A stretch of 20,039 bases of DNA, taken from contig JAANWY010000030.1 of NCBI GenBank assembly GCA_018263655.1, positions 1 to 20,039 on the forward strand, read 5' to 3'. Below the pieces are notes generated by a model. It was given only the letters and a program-made list of their open reading frames with translations, was not told the origin of the DNA and made no database searches. Of the stretch, positions 1 through 6,452 are shown piece after piece. Both the position numbers and the translations under genes were made by a program. The DNA comes from Anaerolineales bacterium. GTDB lineage: Bacteria; Chloroflexota; Anaerolineae; Epilineales; JAANWY01. Positions within the stretch are counted from its first letter, which is position 1. Each line of letters starts with the position of its first letter.

Positions 1-174
1 TATGAGTACTCGGCCCGATTTCTAGCATCAGATTAGCGAGTTTCGGCGGAGGTGTCAAGGGCCTAGTCGAAAATCGGCTGAATTTGGCTAATCGGCGAAT
101 TCTGCAACACTCTCAGGTAGCAACTGAAACCGTTGTGTTTTCTAGGTTTGACGTGGCCCTGCTAGAATTGGGGC
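1..174. other. Left-edge non-coding leader
   Basis: No convincing open frame or RNA is visible here. The stretch is AT-richer than the following gene. Its only supported signal is a -10-like hexamer just before the ATG at 175. The missing ATP-grasp half of the next protein is not encoded in these bases, though it could lie further upstream outside the window. Confidence 0.4.
163..168 (+). promoter_or_regulatory. -10 box TAGAAT, possible leaderless start
   Basis: TAGAAT ends six bases before the ATG at 175, so transcription would begin at or very near the start codon. There is no good Shine-Dalgarno sequence, only GGGG touching the ATG. No good -35 lies at 17 bases. The same arrangement is seen at the methyltransferase gene (6440-6453). 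Confidence 0.4.
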
Positions 175-1914
175 ATGCCGAATCCCTCGTGCAGTCAGGA
201 TAGCATCTTCACCACCCGCTTGCCGGCCGACGACTATCTGTGGACCGCCGGCTTCTTCAACGAACGTTTCCCAGACGTTGTCTCGCCTCTCGGTTGGTCG
301 GTCGTGCGCCGGCTGATCGAGCCTACTGCGTTGCGGGAGCCTTTGAGCTTCCTCGGCTACGATCTGCCGGAAGATTTTCCACTCAGCAAGACGTACCACG
401 GCCACGTGTACACAAATGTCGCTGCGTTTCAGCGGCTGTACCGTGTCTTCCCCGGTTTCGTTCTCCCCGAAGATGCCGGCCGCTACTTTCCTGGCGGAGA
501 CGTGTCACTCCGATATCAGGTGCCTCTGCCCAGTCCGCTCCGGTTCAGCGCGTCCGCCGTGCGGACGTTGTTGACCGAGCCCGGGTGGTATCCGCTCAAC
601 TTCGTGACTTGGGACAAGTTTGCTGCTAGCTTCGATGGGCGCGTCGTCGAAATCTCGCGCTCGATGGAGAACGATAGCCGGCCTGCGCCGTTGCTCCACC
701 TGGTGGAGCGTCTCATGGATCTCAGTCTGGATTTGCTGCGCCTGCACCGCTGGAGCCTGACCTACGCCGGCGTGCTCTACGGTTTGTTGCAGCGACTTCT
801 TTCCACGTGGATCGACGCGGATCGGTTTGCTGAGATCGGGGCAGACCTGATCAGCGGTTTGCCGAACAAATCGACGGAGACGGACCTGGCGCTCTGGCGG
901 CTGGCGCGTCAAGCGGCTGATCTGGGAGATCGCAAAGTGCAGCTATTGCGAGACGAGCGATTTGATGCATTTTTCAGCGCGTTGGACGAAGCACCAGCCG
1001 GCCGGCGCTTCCAGCAGACGCTTGACGATTTTCTGACTCAGTACGGCCACCGCTCCCCCAGCCTCGATATCCGATATCCGGCTTACGCCGACGATCCCGC
1101 TCGAGTTCTGGCGGTTCTCGTGCGCCTGCTGGATGCTGAAGGTGATCCGGCTGCGCGGGGACGTGCTCAGCGGGAGCGCCGGCGAGAAGCAGTGCGCCAG
1201 GTGGAGCACGCGTTGCGGCGCTCGCCACTTCGTAAGCTGACTTTCCGGCTTCTGCTGTGGCTTACCCAACGGTACACCGTTCTGCGCGAAGATCAGCGCT
1301 TCTATTGGCAGAAAAGCATGCATGCCAAGCGTTGGGTTTTTCTGCGTATTGGACGGTTGCTGAGTGACGCTGATTTTCTTCACGCCCAAGACGACATCTT
1401 CTTCCTGACGCTGAGCGAGGTTACGGGGGTGGTTCGCGGTTGGCTGGATGTGCCTGGGATGCGGCGACTGATTGCGAATCGACGGGCACAGTTCGAAGAT
1501 TTGCAGAGTTCGCCGTATCCGGCCTTTCTGGAGGGGCAAGTACCGCTGGGGGACATTGGCGGTACGGGTGACGGCCGGCGCCGGCGACTGACAGGCCTGG
1601 CGGCCAGTCCAGGGCGGGCGCGGGGGCCGGCGCTGATAGTCAGTGGGCCGGCGGCTCTGGAGGATGCCTGGCAGCGCGTCTCTGCGGACCACATCCTTGT
1701 GGTTAGCAGCACCGACCCGGCGTGGACACCGCTGTTTCTGCGTGTGTCGGCGTTGGTGATGGAGCGTGGCGGTCAATTGTCGCACGGGGCGGTGGTGGCG
1801 CGGGAGTACGGATTGCCGGCGGTGGTCGGGGTTGCCGGCGCACTGGACCGCATCGCCGACGGTCAGCTCATCGAGGTGGACGGCCAGGCGGGGATCGTGG
1901 CGTTGCTGACTTGA
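175..1914 (+). CDS. PEP-utilizing enzyme, swivelling-histidine domain protein lacking the ATP-grasp domain
   Basis: 579 aa. The C-terminal ~95 residues form the mobile phosphohistidine domain of the PEP synthase, PPDK and rifampicin phosphotransferase superfamily. The signature GGQLSHGAVVARE places the phospho-accepting histidine at about residue 537. Residues ~20-480 are mostly helical and match the central region that follows the ATP-grasp domain in rifampin-phosphotransferase-like proteins (a W-x(4)-FNERFPDVVSPL segment near residues 23-40). The N-terminal nucleotide-binding domain is absent and the ATG begins directly in the central region. It could be half of a split enzyme whose partner lies upstream, or a standalone member as found in other bacteria. 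Substrate is unknown. The gene stands alone, followed by the repeat hot spot. The start is supported by the -10 box at 163-168. Confidence 0.8.
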   Translation: MPNPSCSQDSIFTTRLPADDYLWTAGFFNERFPDVVSPLGWSVVRRLIEPTALREPLSFLGYDLPEDFPLSKTYHGHVYTNVAAFQRLYRVFPGFVLPEDAGRYFPGGDVSLRYQVPLPSPLRFSASAVRTLLTEPGWYPLNFVTWDKFAASFDGRVVEISRSMENDSRPAPLLHLVERLMDLSLDLLRLHRWSLTYAGVLYGLLQRLLSTWIDADRFAEIGADLISGLPNKSTETDLALWRLARQAADLGDRKVQLLRDERFDAFFSALDEAPAGRRFQQTLDDFLTQYGHRSPSLDIRYPAYADDPARVLAVLVRLLDAEGDPAARGRAQRERRREAVRQVEHALRRSPLRKLTFRLLLWLTQRYTVLREDQRFYWQKSMHAKRWVFLRIGRLLSDADFLHAQDDIFFLTLSEVTGVVRGWLDVPGMRRLIANRRAQFEDLQSSPYPAFLEGQVPLGDIGGTGDGRRRRLTGLAASPGRARGPALIVSGPAALEDAWQRVSADHILVVSSTDPAWTPLFLRVSALVMERGGQLSHGAVVAREYGLPAVVGVAGALDRIADGQLIEVDGQAGIVALLT

Positions 1915-2040
1915 GGAACTGAATTTGTCGTTCAGCCTCGGGATACGCCCCTCTGGACTGAGCGCACTAACGACTTACAATGCTAGGCGACTTACAATGC
2001 TGGGCAAAGGTCTCCCGACCACAGCAATTCCCGTTATGGA

Positions 2041-2123
2041 GTTCGTAGTAACGGTGCGACTTTCTGGAAGTCGCCTCAGTCGTTTGTGACGGATAATCAG
2101 CGACTAAAGTCGCCACTACGAAC
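2041..2123. repeat. Inverted-repeat element with two inner hairpins
   Basis: GTTCGTAGT at 2041-2049 pairs with ACTACGAAC at 2115-2123. Inside are two hairpins, GCGACTT/AAGTCGC (about 2055-2073) and CGACT-AA-AGTCG (2101-2112). The shape is an outer stem holding two short hairpins. The right arm was the target of the 101-bp element that follows, since CTACGAAC recurs at 2225-2232. Confidence 0.6.
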
Positions 2124-2224
2124 GTGTCTTCTCAATATATGGGGGGACATGTAGGACGATTTGGTAAATCGTCGGGTCGAAATACCATTTCGACCTACAT
2201 AACCCCGAAATATTGAGATGATAC
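2124..2224. mobile_element. 101-bp MITE-like element with perfect 8-bp target duplication
   Basis: Terminal inverted repeats are GTGTCTTCTCAATAT at 2124-2138 and, read inward from the right end, GTATCATCTCAATAT (13/15 match). CTACGAAC flanks both sides (2116-2123 and 2225-2232), an exact 8-base target duplication. Inside, ATGTAGG/CCTACAT encloses two hairpins: GACGATTT-GGT-AAATCGTC and GGTCGAAAT-ACC-ATTTCGACC. There is no coding capacity, so it must be moved in trans. A second copy at 7232-7320 matches at 87 of 89 bases over 2136-2224. The transposase family is not identified. Confidence 0.75.
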
Positions 2225-2245
2225 CTACGAACCTGTTCTGCATGA

Positions 2246-2283
2246 CAATAGCGCTAGCCAATAGCGCTAGCCAATAGCACTAG
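2246..2283. repeat. 13-base tandem repeat, three units
   Basis: CAATAGCGCTAGC occurs at 2246-2258 and 2259-2271. A third, diverged and one base shorter unit occupies 2272-2283. Each of the first two units contains the self-complementary core TAGCGCTA. Confidence 0.75.
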
Positions 2284-2305
2284 AGCGGGAATTGCTGTCC
2301 CGACT

Positions 2306-2386
2306 ACAATGCTGGGCGAAGGTCTCCTGACCACAATGCTGGGTGAAGGTCTCCTGACCACAATGCTGGGTGAAGGTCTCCTGACC
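2306..2386. repeat. 27-base tandem repeat, three units
   Basis: Three consecutive 27-base units at 2306-2332, 2333-2359 and 2360-2386 begin ACAATGCTGGG and end GGTCTCCTGACC. Units 2 and 3 are identical and unit 1 differs at one base. A diverged copy is at 1994-2020, and the later part of the unit recurs at 19934-19958 at the far end of the window. There are no unique spacers, so it is not a CRISPR array. Confidence 0.85.
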
Positions 2387-2474
2387 GAGCCCGTATACGC
2401 CTCGGTCAGGCCTGCCTGTGCGTCGCACCTGTCTGCGTGCCCCGCACAGGCAGGCGCACAGACAGGAGACCTTC
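2372..2474. repeat. Large cruciform built on the last 27-base unit
   Basis: GAAGGTCTCCTG (2372-2383) pairs with CAGGAGACCTTC (2463-2474). Inside, CCTGACCGAG (2380-2389) pairs with CTCGGTCAGG (2401-2410), and CCTGCCTGTGCG (2411-2422) pairs with CGCACAGGCAGG (2443-2454). The outer stem partly overlaps the first inner one, so two foldings compete. The architecture again is one outer stem plus two inner hairpins. Confidence 0.7.
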
Positions 2475-2505
2475 GGCGATCGTAATGAGGTACGCCCCTC
2501 TAGAC

Positions 2506-2534
2506 TTGACATATCACGACGAGTCGGGTAACAT
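2506..2534 (+). promoter_or_regulatory. Sigma70-type promoter for the recombinase-like gene
   Basis: A consensus -35 TTGACA (2506-2511) is followed after exactly 17 bases by TAACAT (2529-2534, 4/6 to TATAAT). Transcription would start near 2541, giving a leader of about 40 bases that carries the strong AGGAGG ribosome site at 2569-2574. Confidence 0.6.
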
Positions 2535-2579
2535 ACACGTTAGCGCGATGTGTGACAATTCAGTCGACAGGAGGCAGTG

Positions 2580-3533
2580 ATGCGTGACGAGCAACTCCCA
2601 CTTTTCCCACAACGAGGCAGAAGAGGTGAGTACAGTGCTCCGTTGACCGAGATACCAGAGCTTGGCCGCGATTCCTCACTGAAATCAACAGTCGGTGAAT
2701 TCGATGCCCACATGCGGCGCGAAGGCTTCACCGAGAACACGCGCAAGGCGTTCCACAGCGACCTGCGACTCTTCATGAAGTATGCGGGCGGTGCTTCATC
2801 GGTCGGGGCGGTGACTACGAAGCAGATTCAGGACTTTCTGGTCTGGCTCCTGGATGGCAGAGGCGTGCCGTGCAGCCCGAAGTCGTATGCGCGGCGAGTG
2901 ACGACGCTGAAGCGCTTCTTCGCCTGGCTGACGGAGAGTGGCGTGATCGCCGGCGACCCCGCGGCGCCGGTTCCCCACCGGCCGGCTGAGCGGCCGCTGC
3001 CCGACATCCTATACGCCGATCAAGTTGACGCGCTGCTGTCGACGTCCAAGTCCATCATGAACGACCCCGACAGCCCCGATTCGCGACCGTGTCTGCTGGC
3101 GCGCTTGTTGCTGGAAATGGGCATCAAGAAAGGTGAGTGCGCGCGCATCGCGCTGGACCACATCGATCGGTCGGATCCGTCGGGGCCGGCGCTCTACATC
3201 CGCTACGACAACCCCCGGATGCACAAGAAGGAGCGGAAGCTGGCCTTGTCGCCGGGGCTTGTGTCGGTTTTGGATCGTTATCTGGAACAGTACGAGCCCA
3301 GGCAAGACCTGTTCGACTGCACGGCGCGCAATTTGGAGTATGTGTTGAGCGATCTGGCGGAGCAAGCCGGCATCGATGATGTCTCCTTCGAGATGATGCG
3401 GTGGACGTCCGCCGTGCGCGACTATAGAGAAGGCGTGGACGAGGATGACCTGCGCCAGAAGCTTGGACTGTCGCCGATCACGTGGGTGGACACGCTGGAG
3501 AAGATCGAGATCTTAGCGGGGCCGGCGCTGTGA
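2580..3533 (+). CDS. Tyrosine-recombinase-fold protein with degenerate catalytic site
   Basis: 317 aa from the ATG at 2580. That start is chosen over the GTG at 2577 because AGGAGG (2569-2574) is 5 bases upstream of the ATG but only 2 from the GTG. Residues ~36-120 match the SAM-like core-binding domain of XerC/XerD and phage integrases. Residues ~140-310 follow the catalytic domain order, but the key residues are gone. The first Arg position reads GIKKGE (Lys183). The HxxR box reads EMMR (271-274), keeping only its Arg. LGH reads LGL (297). The Tyr nucleophile position reads VDTLEKI (Leu near 306). It could bind DNA without cutting. It follows a repeat hot spot and has a strong promoter, so it seems expressed and not decaying. 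Recombinase fold is likely; loss of catalysis is inferred. Confidence 0.7.
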   Translation: MRDEQLPLFPQRGRRGEYSAPLTEIPELGRDSSLKSTVGEFDAHMRREGFTENTRKAFHSDLRLFMKYAGGASSVGAVTTKQIQDFLVWLLDGRGVPCSPKSYARRVTTLKRFFAWLTESGVIAGDPAAPVPHRPAERPLPDILYADQVDALLSTSKSIMNDPDSPDSRPCLLARLLLEMGIKKGECARIALDHIDRSDPSGPALYIRYDNPRMHKKERKLALSPGLVSVLDRYLEQYEPRQDLFDCTARNLEYVLSDLAEQAGIDDVSFEMMRWTSAVRDYREGVDEDDLRQKLGLSPITWVDTLEKIEILAGPAL

Positions 3534-3543
3534 GCGCGAGGGC

Positions 3544-3580
3544 GGGGGAGCAAGGGGGCGGGGGGGCAGAGGTGCGGGGG
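3544..3580 (+). other. G-rich tract with quadruplex potential
   Basis: Four runs of five to seven G lie within 37 bases (GGGGG, GGGGG, GGGGGGG, GGGGG), separated by loops of 5, 1 and 9 bases. It lies just after the recombinase-like gene's stop and before the dipeptidase. It could fold as a G-quadruplex in DNA or mRNA. It might also be simple low-complexity drift. Confidence 0.5.
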
Positions 3581-3640
3581 AGTGTGAAATCACAGACTTG
3601 GGAGAGCCAGGAAGAAGAAAGGAGCCAGTACACATAATCG

Positions 3641-4630
3641 ATGGACACTTCAACTGTTGACGGACGCGCTCGGCGCCTGCACGCGGCGTCTTTGGTGTTT
3701 GATGGGCACTGCGATACGTTGTTGGACGTTCTGGAGGGTGAGCGCCGGCTTGCGGAGCAGTCTGAGGATGGGCACCTGGATTTGCCGCGCCTGCGTGCCG
3801 GCGGTGTCGATGCTCAGATCTTTGCCTGTTGGGTCGGTGGTGCAGAGGCGGAAGACCCGCTCGTAGACTTCCTGCGCTTGGCTGACACACTGCATGCCGA
3901 GGTCGAAGACAGTCCAGATGATGCCGTTCTAGCCCGTTGTGCTAGCGATGTTGAGCGCGCTCACCGCAAGGGTAAACTTGCCTGCATCCTGGGCATGGAG
4001 GGCGCCGAGCCGCTTGGGGAGGACCTTGCAGTGTTGCGGTCGGCGTATCGACTGGGTTTGCGCAACATCGGCCTGGTGTGGGGCGGACGAAACGCTGTGG
4101 GATTCGGTGTGTCCAGCGAGGAAGAAGACGAGGATGGACTCAGTGACTTCGGTCGGGATGTCGTGCGAGAAGCCAACCGTCTTGGAATCATGATCGACGT
4201 GTCGCACCTGAGCGCAGCCGGCTTCTGGGACGTCATCGATGTGACGCAGAAACCCATTGTGGCCTCCCACTCTAACGCTCGCGAACTCTACGACCACGAG
4301 CGCAACTTGTGGGATGATCAGATCGAGGCGCTGGCTGAGACCGGCGGCCTGGTTGGTGTCGTGTTTACGTTCATGACGGAGGATCGGTCGGCTGCTACGC
4401 TGGACGATGTGCTGGATCAGATCGACTACATGGGGGAACTGGTGGGCCCAGAGCACGTGGGTCTTGGTTCTGACTTCGATGGTATCCCGCACACGCCGGC
4501 CGGCTTGGAAGATGCCAGTCAGATGGGGAACATCACAGGTGGCTTGCTGGAGCGAGGCTACAGCGATGAGGACATCGCCAAGATTTTGGGCGGCAACTGG
4601 CTGCGCGTGTTTCGGGAAGTGGCCGGCTGA
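3641..4630 (+). CDS. Membrane dipeptidase (peptidase family M19)
   Basis: 329 aa, typical length for bacterial M19 zinc dipeptidases, which cleave dipeptides including D-residue ones and some lactams. Visible ligands of the binuclear metal site are His23 and Asp25 (DGHCD), the bridging Glu120 (GMEG), His189 (DVSH) and His210 (ASHSNAR). The late Asp278 (GSDFDG) is also conserved. There is no signal peptide, so a cytoplasmic enzyme is expected. The ATG at 3641 is forced by an in-frame stop at 3635-3637. The nearest ribosome site, GGAG at 3621-3624, is unusually far (16 bases), so initiation may be weak. The gene runs convergently into the toxin gene, with stops only 2 bases apart. Confidence 0.92.
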   Translation: MDTSTVDGRARRLHAASLVFDGHCDTLLDVLEGERRLAEQSEDGHLDLPRLRAGGVDAQIFACWVGGAEAEDPLVDFLRLADTLHAEVEDSPDDAVLARCASDVERAHRKGKLACILGMEGAEPLGEDLAVLRSAYRLGLRNIGLVWGGRNAVGFGVSSEEEDEDGLSDFGRDVVREANRLGIMIDVSHLSAAGFWDVIDVTQKPIVASHSNARELYDHERNLWDDQIEALAETGGLVGVVFTFMTEDRSAATLDDVLDQIDYMGELVGPEHVGLGSDFDGIPHTPAGLEDASQMGNITGGLLERGYSDEDIAKILGGNWLRVFREVAG

Positions 4631-4632
4631 GA

Positions 4633-5097
4633 TTATGGGTGATGATTGGGGTTGTCTGCGGACAGCCCCTCATTCTGAGCCGCTGTGTTTAGGTTGTGGT
4701 CGGACGAAATGAAGACCAGCGGTGGGAGTCCCATTGCATCGCGCATTGTTTGGAGTTCGTATGCCCCCGCCAACTGTACGGAGTCGTATCCTCGCAGGCC
4801 GTGTTGCTCGGCTAACATCATCGCTCGGTCAGCAAGGACAGATGTTATTTCTACGATCTGATACTGCGTCCGAAAATCGTTCTTGAAGTCTGTCGCTGCC
4901 TGGCTCGCGTCTTGGCTGGAGATTTCTCCCGTCCGGACCTTTCGGAATACTGCGGCAATCATCTCCGGCCCGGTAATCCGAACGATGTAGATGTCGTTAC
5001 CCGATATCGGGTTGGCGAGGTTGGTTACCCAACCGGTCCCTGTCTCTTGAGCATATCGCTTGACTAGAGCACTCGTATCGAAGTAGTAGACTGCCAT
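4633..5097 (-). CDS. PIN-domain ribonuclease toxin (VapC-like)
   Basis: 154 aa PIN-domain protein. The acidic metal-binding residues are visible: Asp7 in YYFDTSALVKRY, Glu45, Asp105 in RGYDSVQLA and Asp133 in ISSDHNL. VapC toxins cut tRNA or rRNA when freed from their antitoxin. Its ATG follows the stop of the upstream antitoxin gene with no gap (stop 5098-5100, start 5095-5097), which indicates one mRNA and coupled translation. The residues after ~140 (ending NPNHHP) look like an unstructured tail. Assignment to a PIN toxin is strong; the RNA target is unknown. Confidence 0.9.
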   Translation of the reverse strand: MAVYYFDTSALVKRYAQETGTGWVTNLANPISGNDIYIVRITGPEMIAAVFRKVRTGEISSQDASQAATDFKNDFRTQYQIVEITSVLADRAMMLAEQHGLRGYDSVQLAGAYELQTMRDAMGLPPLVFISSDHNLNTAAQNEGLSADNPNHHP

Positions 5098-5373
5098 CTA
5101 GCGCCGTTCTTCGATGATGACTTCAGAGAGAGGCTTACCACAAACCTGAATAGGCGTTCGATCATACTCTGTCTCGCCCAGATGAGATCTGATTTCCTGA
5201 ATCAGGCCGCGCATTTGAAGCTGTTGCTTGAAACGATGTTCTGGGTGGTCTGAGTCTGGCTTCTGTACTTGGGTTGAAGGTATTCGCACTTCTACTGTTA
5301 AACCTTCTTCCAGATCAATGTCCTCTGGCAACATGACGGCGTTTCCTCTAACTACTCCATGGTAAACGCGCAT
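5098..5373 (-). CDS. Antitoxin of the PIN toxin (AF2212/DUF104-like)
   Basis: 91 aa. The N-terminal ~35 residues (MRVYHGVVRGNAVMLPED, then an EGLTVEVRIP strand) follow the small beta-barrel pattern of AF2212-like antitoxins commonly paired with PIN toxins. The C-terminal part (residues ~45-91) is charged and helical and would wrap the toxin. AAAGGAG (5382-5388, minus strand) lies 8 bases before the ATG. The pair sits just downstream, on the same strand, of the ruined acyl-CoA dehydrogenase, so the module may have settled in a decaying locus. The family call rests on the N-terminal pattern and position. Confidence 0.75.
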   Translation of the reverse strand: MRVYHGVVRGNAVMLPEDIDLEEGLTVEVRIPSTQVQKPDSDHPEHRFKQQLQMRGLIQEIRSHLGETEYDRTPIQVCGKPLSEVIIEERR

Positions 5374-5402
5374 TGACTAGTCTCCTTTCGTTCGCTGGTA
5401 CA

Positions 5403-6225
5403 TCAAGTATACTCCTTCAAGATTTCTCGCGCAATCACGAGCCGCATAATCTCGCTGGTGCCTTCGCCAATGAGCGTCAGGCGGTTATCACGGTAGTAGC
5501 GCTCGACCGGCACCTCGCGGCTGTAGCCCATGCCGCCGTGAATCTGAATGGCCTCCCAGCAGGCGCGATCTGCCGCCTCGGAGGCGAAGAGCTTGGCCAT
5601 GGCGGCATCTTTTGTGTAGTTCTTCCCCGGCCTTGATCATCGTTTCGGCCATTGGCTTCCGCCTGCTCCCGCTGGATTGCCAAATCCAGCGGTTATGGCT
5701 TGGATTTGGCAATCCAAGCCGAGCTAGTGGCCGAAACGATGATCATACCCTCTTCCCCTGATCCTTTCTCTTGGCCGCCTTGTAGATCAATAGACGTGCC
5801 GCTTCCAGTTCCGTCGCGATGTCGGCCAGCTTCCACTGGATGGCCTGGAACTGGCCGATGGCTTTGCCGAAGGCTTGGCGCGCCTTGGCGTACTCAGTGG
5901 CCTTCTCCATCGCCGCCCGACCCAGACCCAGTGCCATGGCCCCGATGCTGACCCGGCCGCCGTCCAGAGTGATCATGAACTGTCTGAAGCCTTCGCCCAC
6001 CTCGCCCAGCAGATTCTCCGCCGGCACCCGACAATCTTCGAAGAAGAGCTGATTCGTCACAGAGCCCTTGAGCCCCATCTTCGGCTCGTCCTTGCCGACG
6101 ACGAAGCCCGGCGTGTCCGTCGGCACGATGAAGTTGGAGATGCCACGTGTGCCGGCCTCAAGATCGGTCCTGGCTGCTATCACCAGGGTGCGTGCAACAC
6201 CGCCTGACGTGATCCACATCCCCAT
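5403..6225 (-). pseudogene. Acyl-CoA dehydrogenase remnant, 5'-deleted and split by a palindromic element
   Basis: Two open pieces belong to one acyl-CoA dehydrogenase, a flavoenzyme making the first double bond in fatty acyl-CoA oxidation. The 5' piece (to 5743) starts in the middle beta domain at MWITSGGVA and runs through FEDCRVPAENLLG, LDGGRVSIGAMALG and FGKAIGQFQAIQ to KDQGK. The 3' piece carries AAMAKLFASEAADRA, IQIHGGMGYSRE and EGTSEIMRLVIAREILK. Between them lies a 122-bp element with an 8-base duplication (TCTTCCCC). Deleting 5621-5750 (130 bases) joins KDQGK to NYTKDAAMAKLF with no gap, restoring the frame. As it stands, a TGA at 5743-5745 ends the first piece. The N-terminal ~120-residue helical domain is also missing. 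Clearly non-functional. Confidence 0.92.
5629..5750. mobile_element. 122-bp MITE inside the acyl-CoA dehydrogenase gene
   Basis: The 23-base ends (5629-5651 and 5728-5750) are inverted repeats with 18 contiguous paired bases (TGATCATCGTTTCGGCCA) and GG termini. Direct repeats TCTTCCCC at 5621-5628 and 5751-5758 form a perfect 8-base target duplication. Two inner hairpins are CGCTGGATT/AATCCAGCG (5670-5691, 4-base loop) and GGCTTGGATT/AATCCAAGCC (5697-5720, 4-base loop). It has no coding capacity. An 8-base duplication with GG ends would suit several IS families (ISL3 and IS1595 among them), but the sequence alone does not settle the parent. Confidence 0.88.
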
Positions 6226-6257
6226 CCGATGCCGACAATGGCAACTTGGTCCTTCAT
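6180..6257 (-). pseudogene. Start of a thiolase-like gene fused to the dehydrogenase remnant by deletion
   Basis: On the minus strand AAGGAG (6264-6269) lies 6 bases before an ATG at 6257, and the frame reads MKDQVAIVGIG, the usual opening of thiolase / acetyl-CoA acetyltransferase (SCP-x type) proteins. After about 11 residues the homology stops and the frame runs into dehydrogenase DNA in the wrong register, ending at TGA 6180-6182. The junction lies near 6219-6230. The best reading is a deletion that removed most of a thiolase gene and the N-terminal third of a dehydrogenase gene. The thiolase assignment rests on a short motif. Confidence 0.45.
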
Positions 6258-6439
6258 AGACGTCTCCTTGATCGGCGGTGATCGTATGTTGGCCGAATTG
6301 ATCCTGGTTGACGAAAGGGGCGCAGTGCGCGATTCCATGCCACCTTCTGGTGTTATTTTATATCACACACTGCGAGAAGTAAATCAGGTGCCTTACATTA
6401 AGGCAGGCCCGTGGTTTTGGATTTTGGACATTTATCATC

Positions 6440-6445
6440 TATAAT
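6440..6445 (+). promoter_or_regulatory. Consensus -10 box TATAAT, leaderless methyltransferase promoter
   Basis: A perfect TATAAT ends 7 bases before the ATG at 6453, so the transcript would begin at or next to the start codon. No Shine-Dalgarno sequence is present. A weak -35 (TTGGAT, 6417-6422) lies at the right 17-base spacing. This supports the ATG at 6453 over the in-frame GTG at 6411, which would lie upstream of the promoter. Confidence 0.55.
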
Positions 6446-6452
6446 CGATTTG

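Larger units (their letters stand above)
1978..2490. repeat. Layered repeat hot spot between genes
   Basis: The 662-base gap between 1915 and 2576 has no gene. It holds nested repeats: a diverged 27-base unit at 1994-2020; a 13-base inverted pair at 2021-2033 (ACAGCAATTCCCG) and 2286-2298; an inverted-repeat element starting at 2041; a 101-bp element at 2124-2224 inserted in that element's right arm; a 13-base tandem repeat at 2246-2283; 27-base tandem units at 2306-2386; and a large cruciform ending at 2474. Elements appear to have landed in one another over time. Confidence 0.75.

Noticed and set aside
943..1785. 280-codon minus-strand frame
   Set aside because: Antisense to the PEP-utilizing protein, with low-complexity Arg/Gln/Pro composition.
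2306..2386. Possible CRISPR array
   Set aside because: The 27-base units abut directly with no spacers and no cas genes are present.
6229..6444. 71-codon plus-strand frame
   Set aside because: It overlaps the thiolase-start scar on the opposite strand, ends at the next promoter and has no recognisable motif.
6411..6452. Longer start (GTG 6411) for the methyltransferase
   Set aside because: It would lie upstream of the TATAAT promoter, and the extra residues do not match the family.
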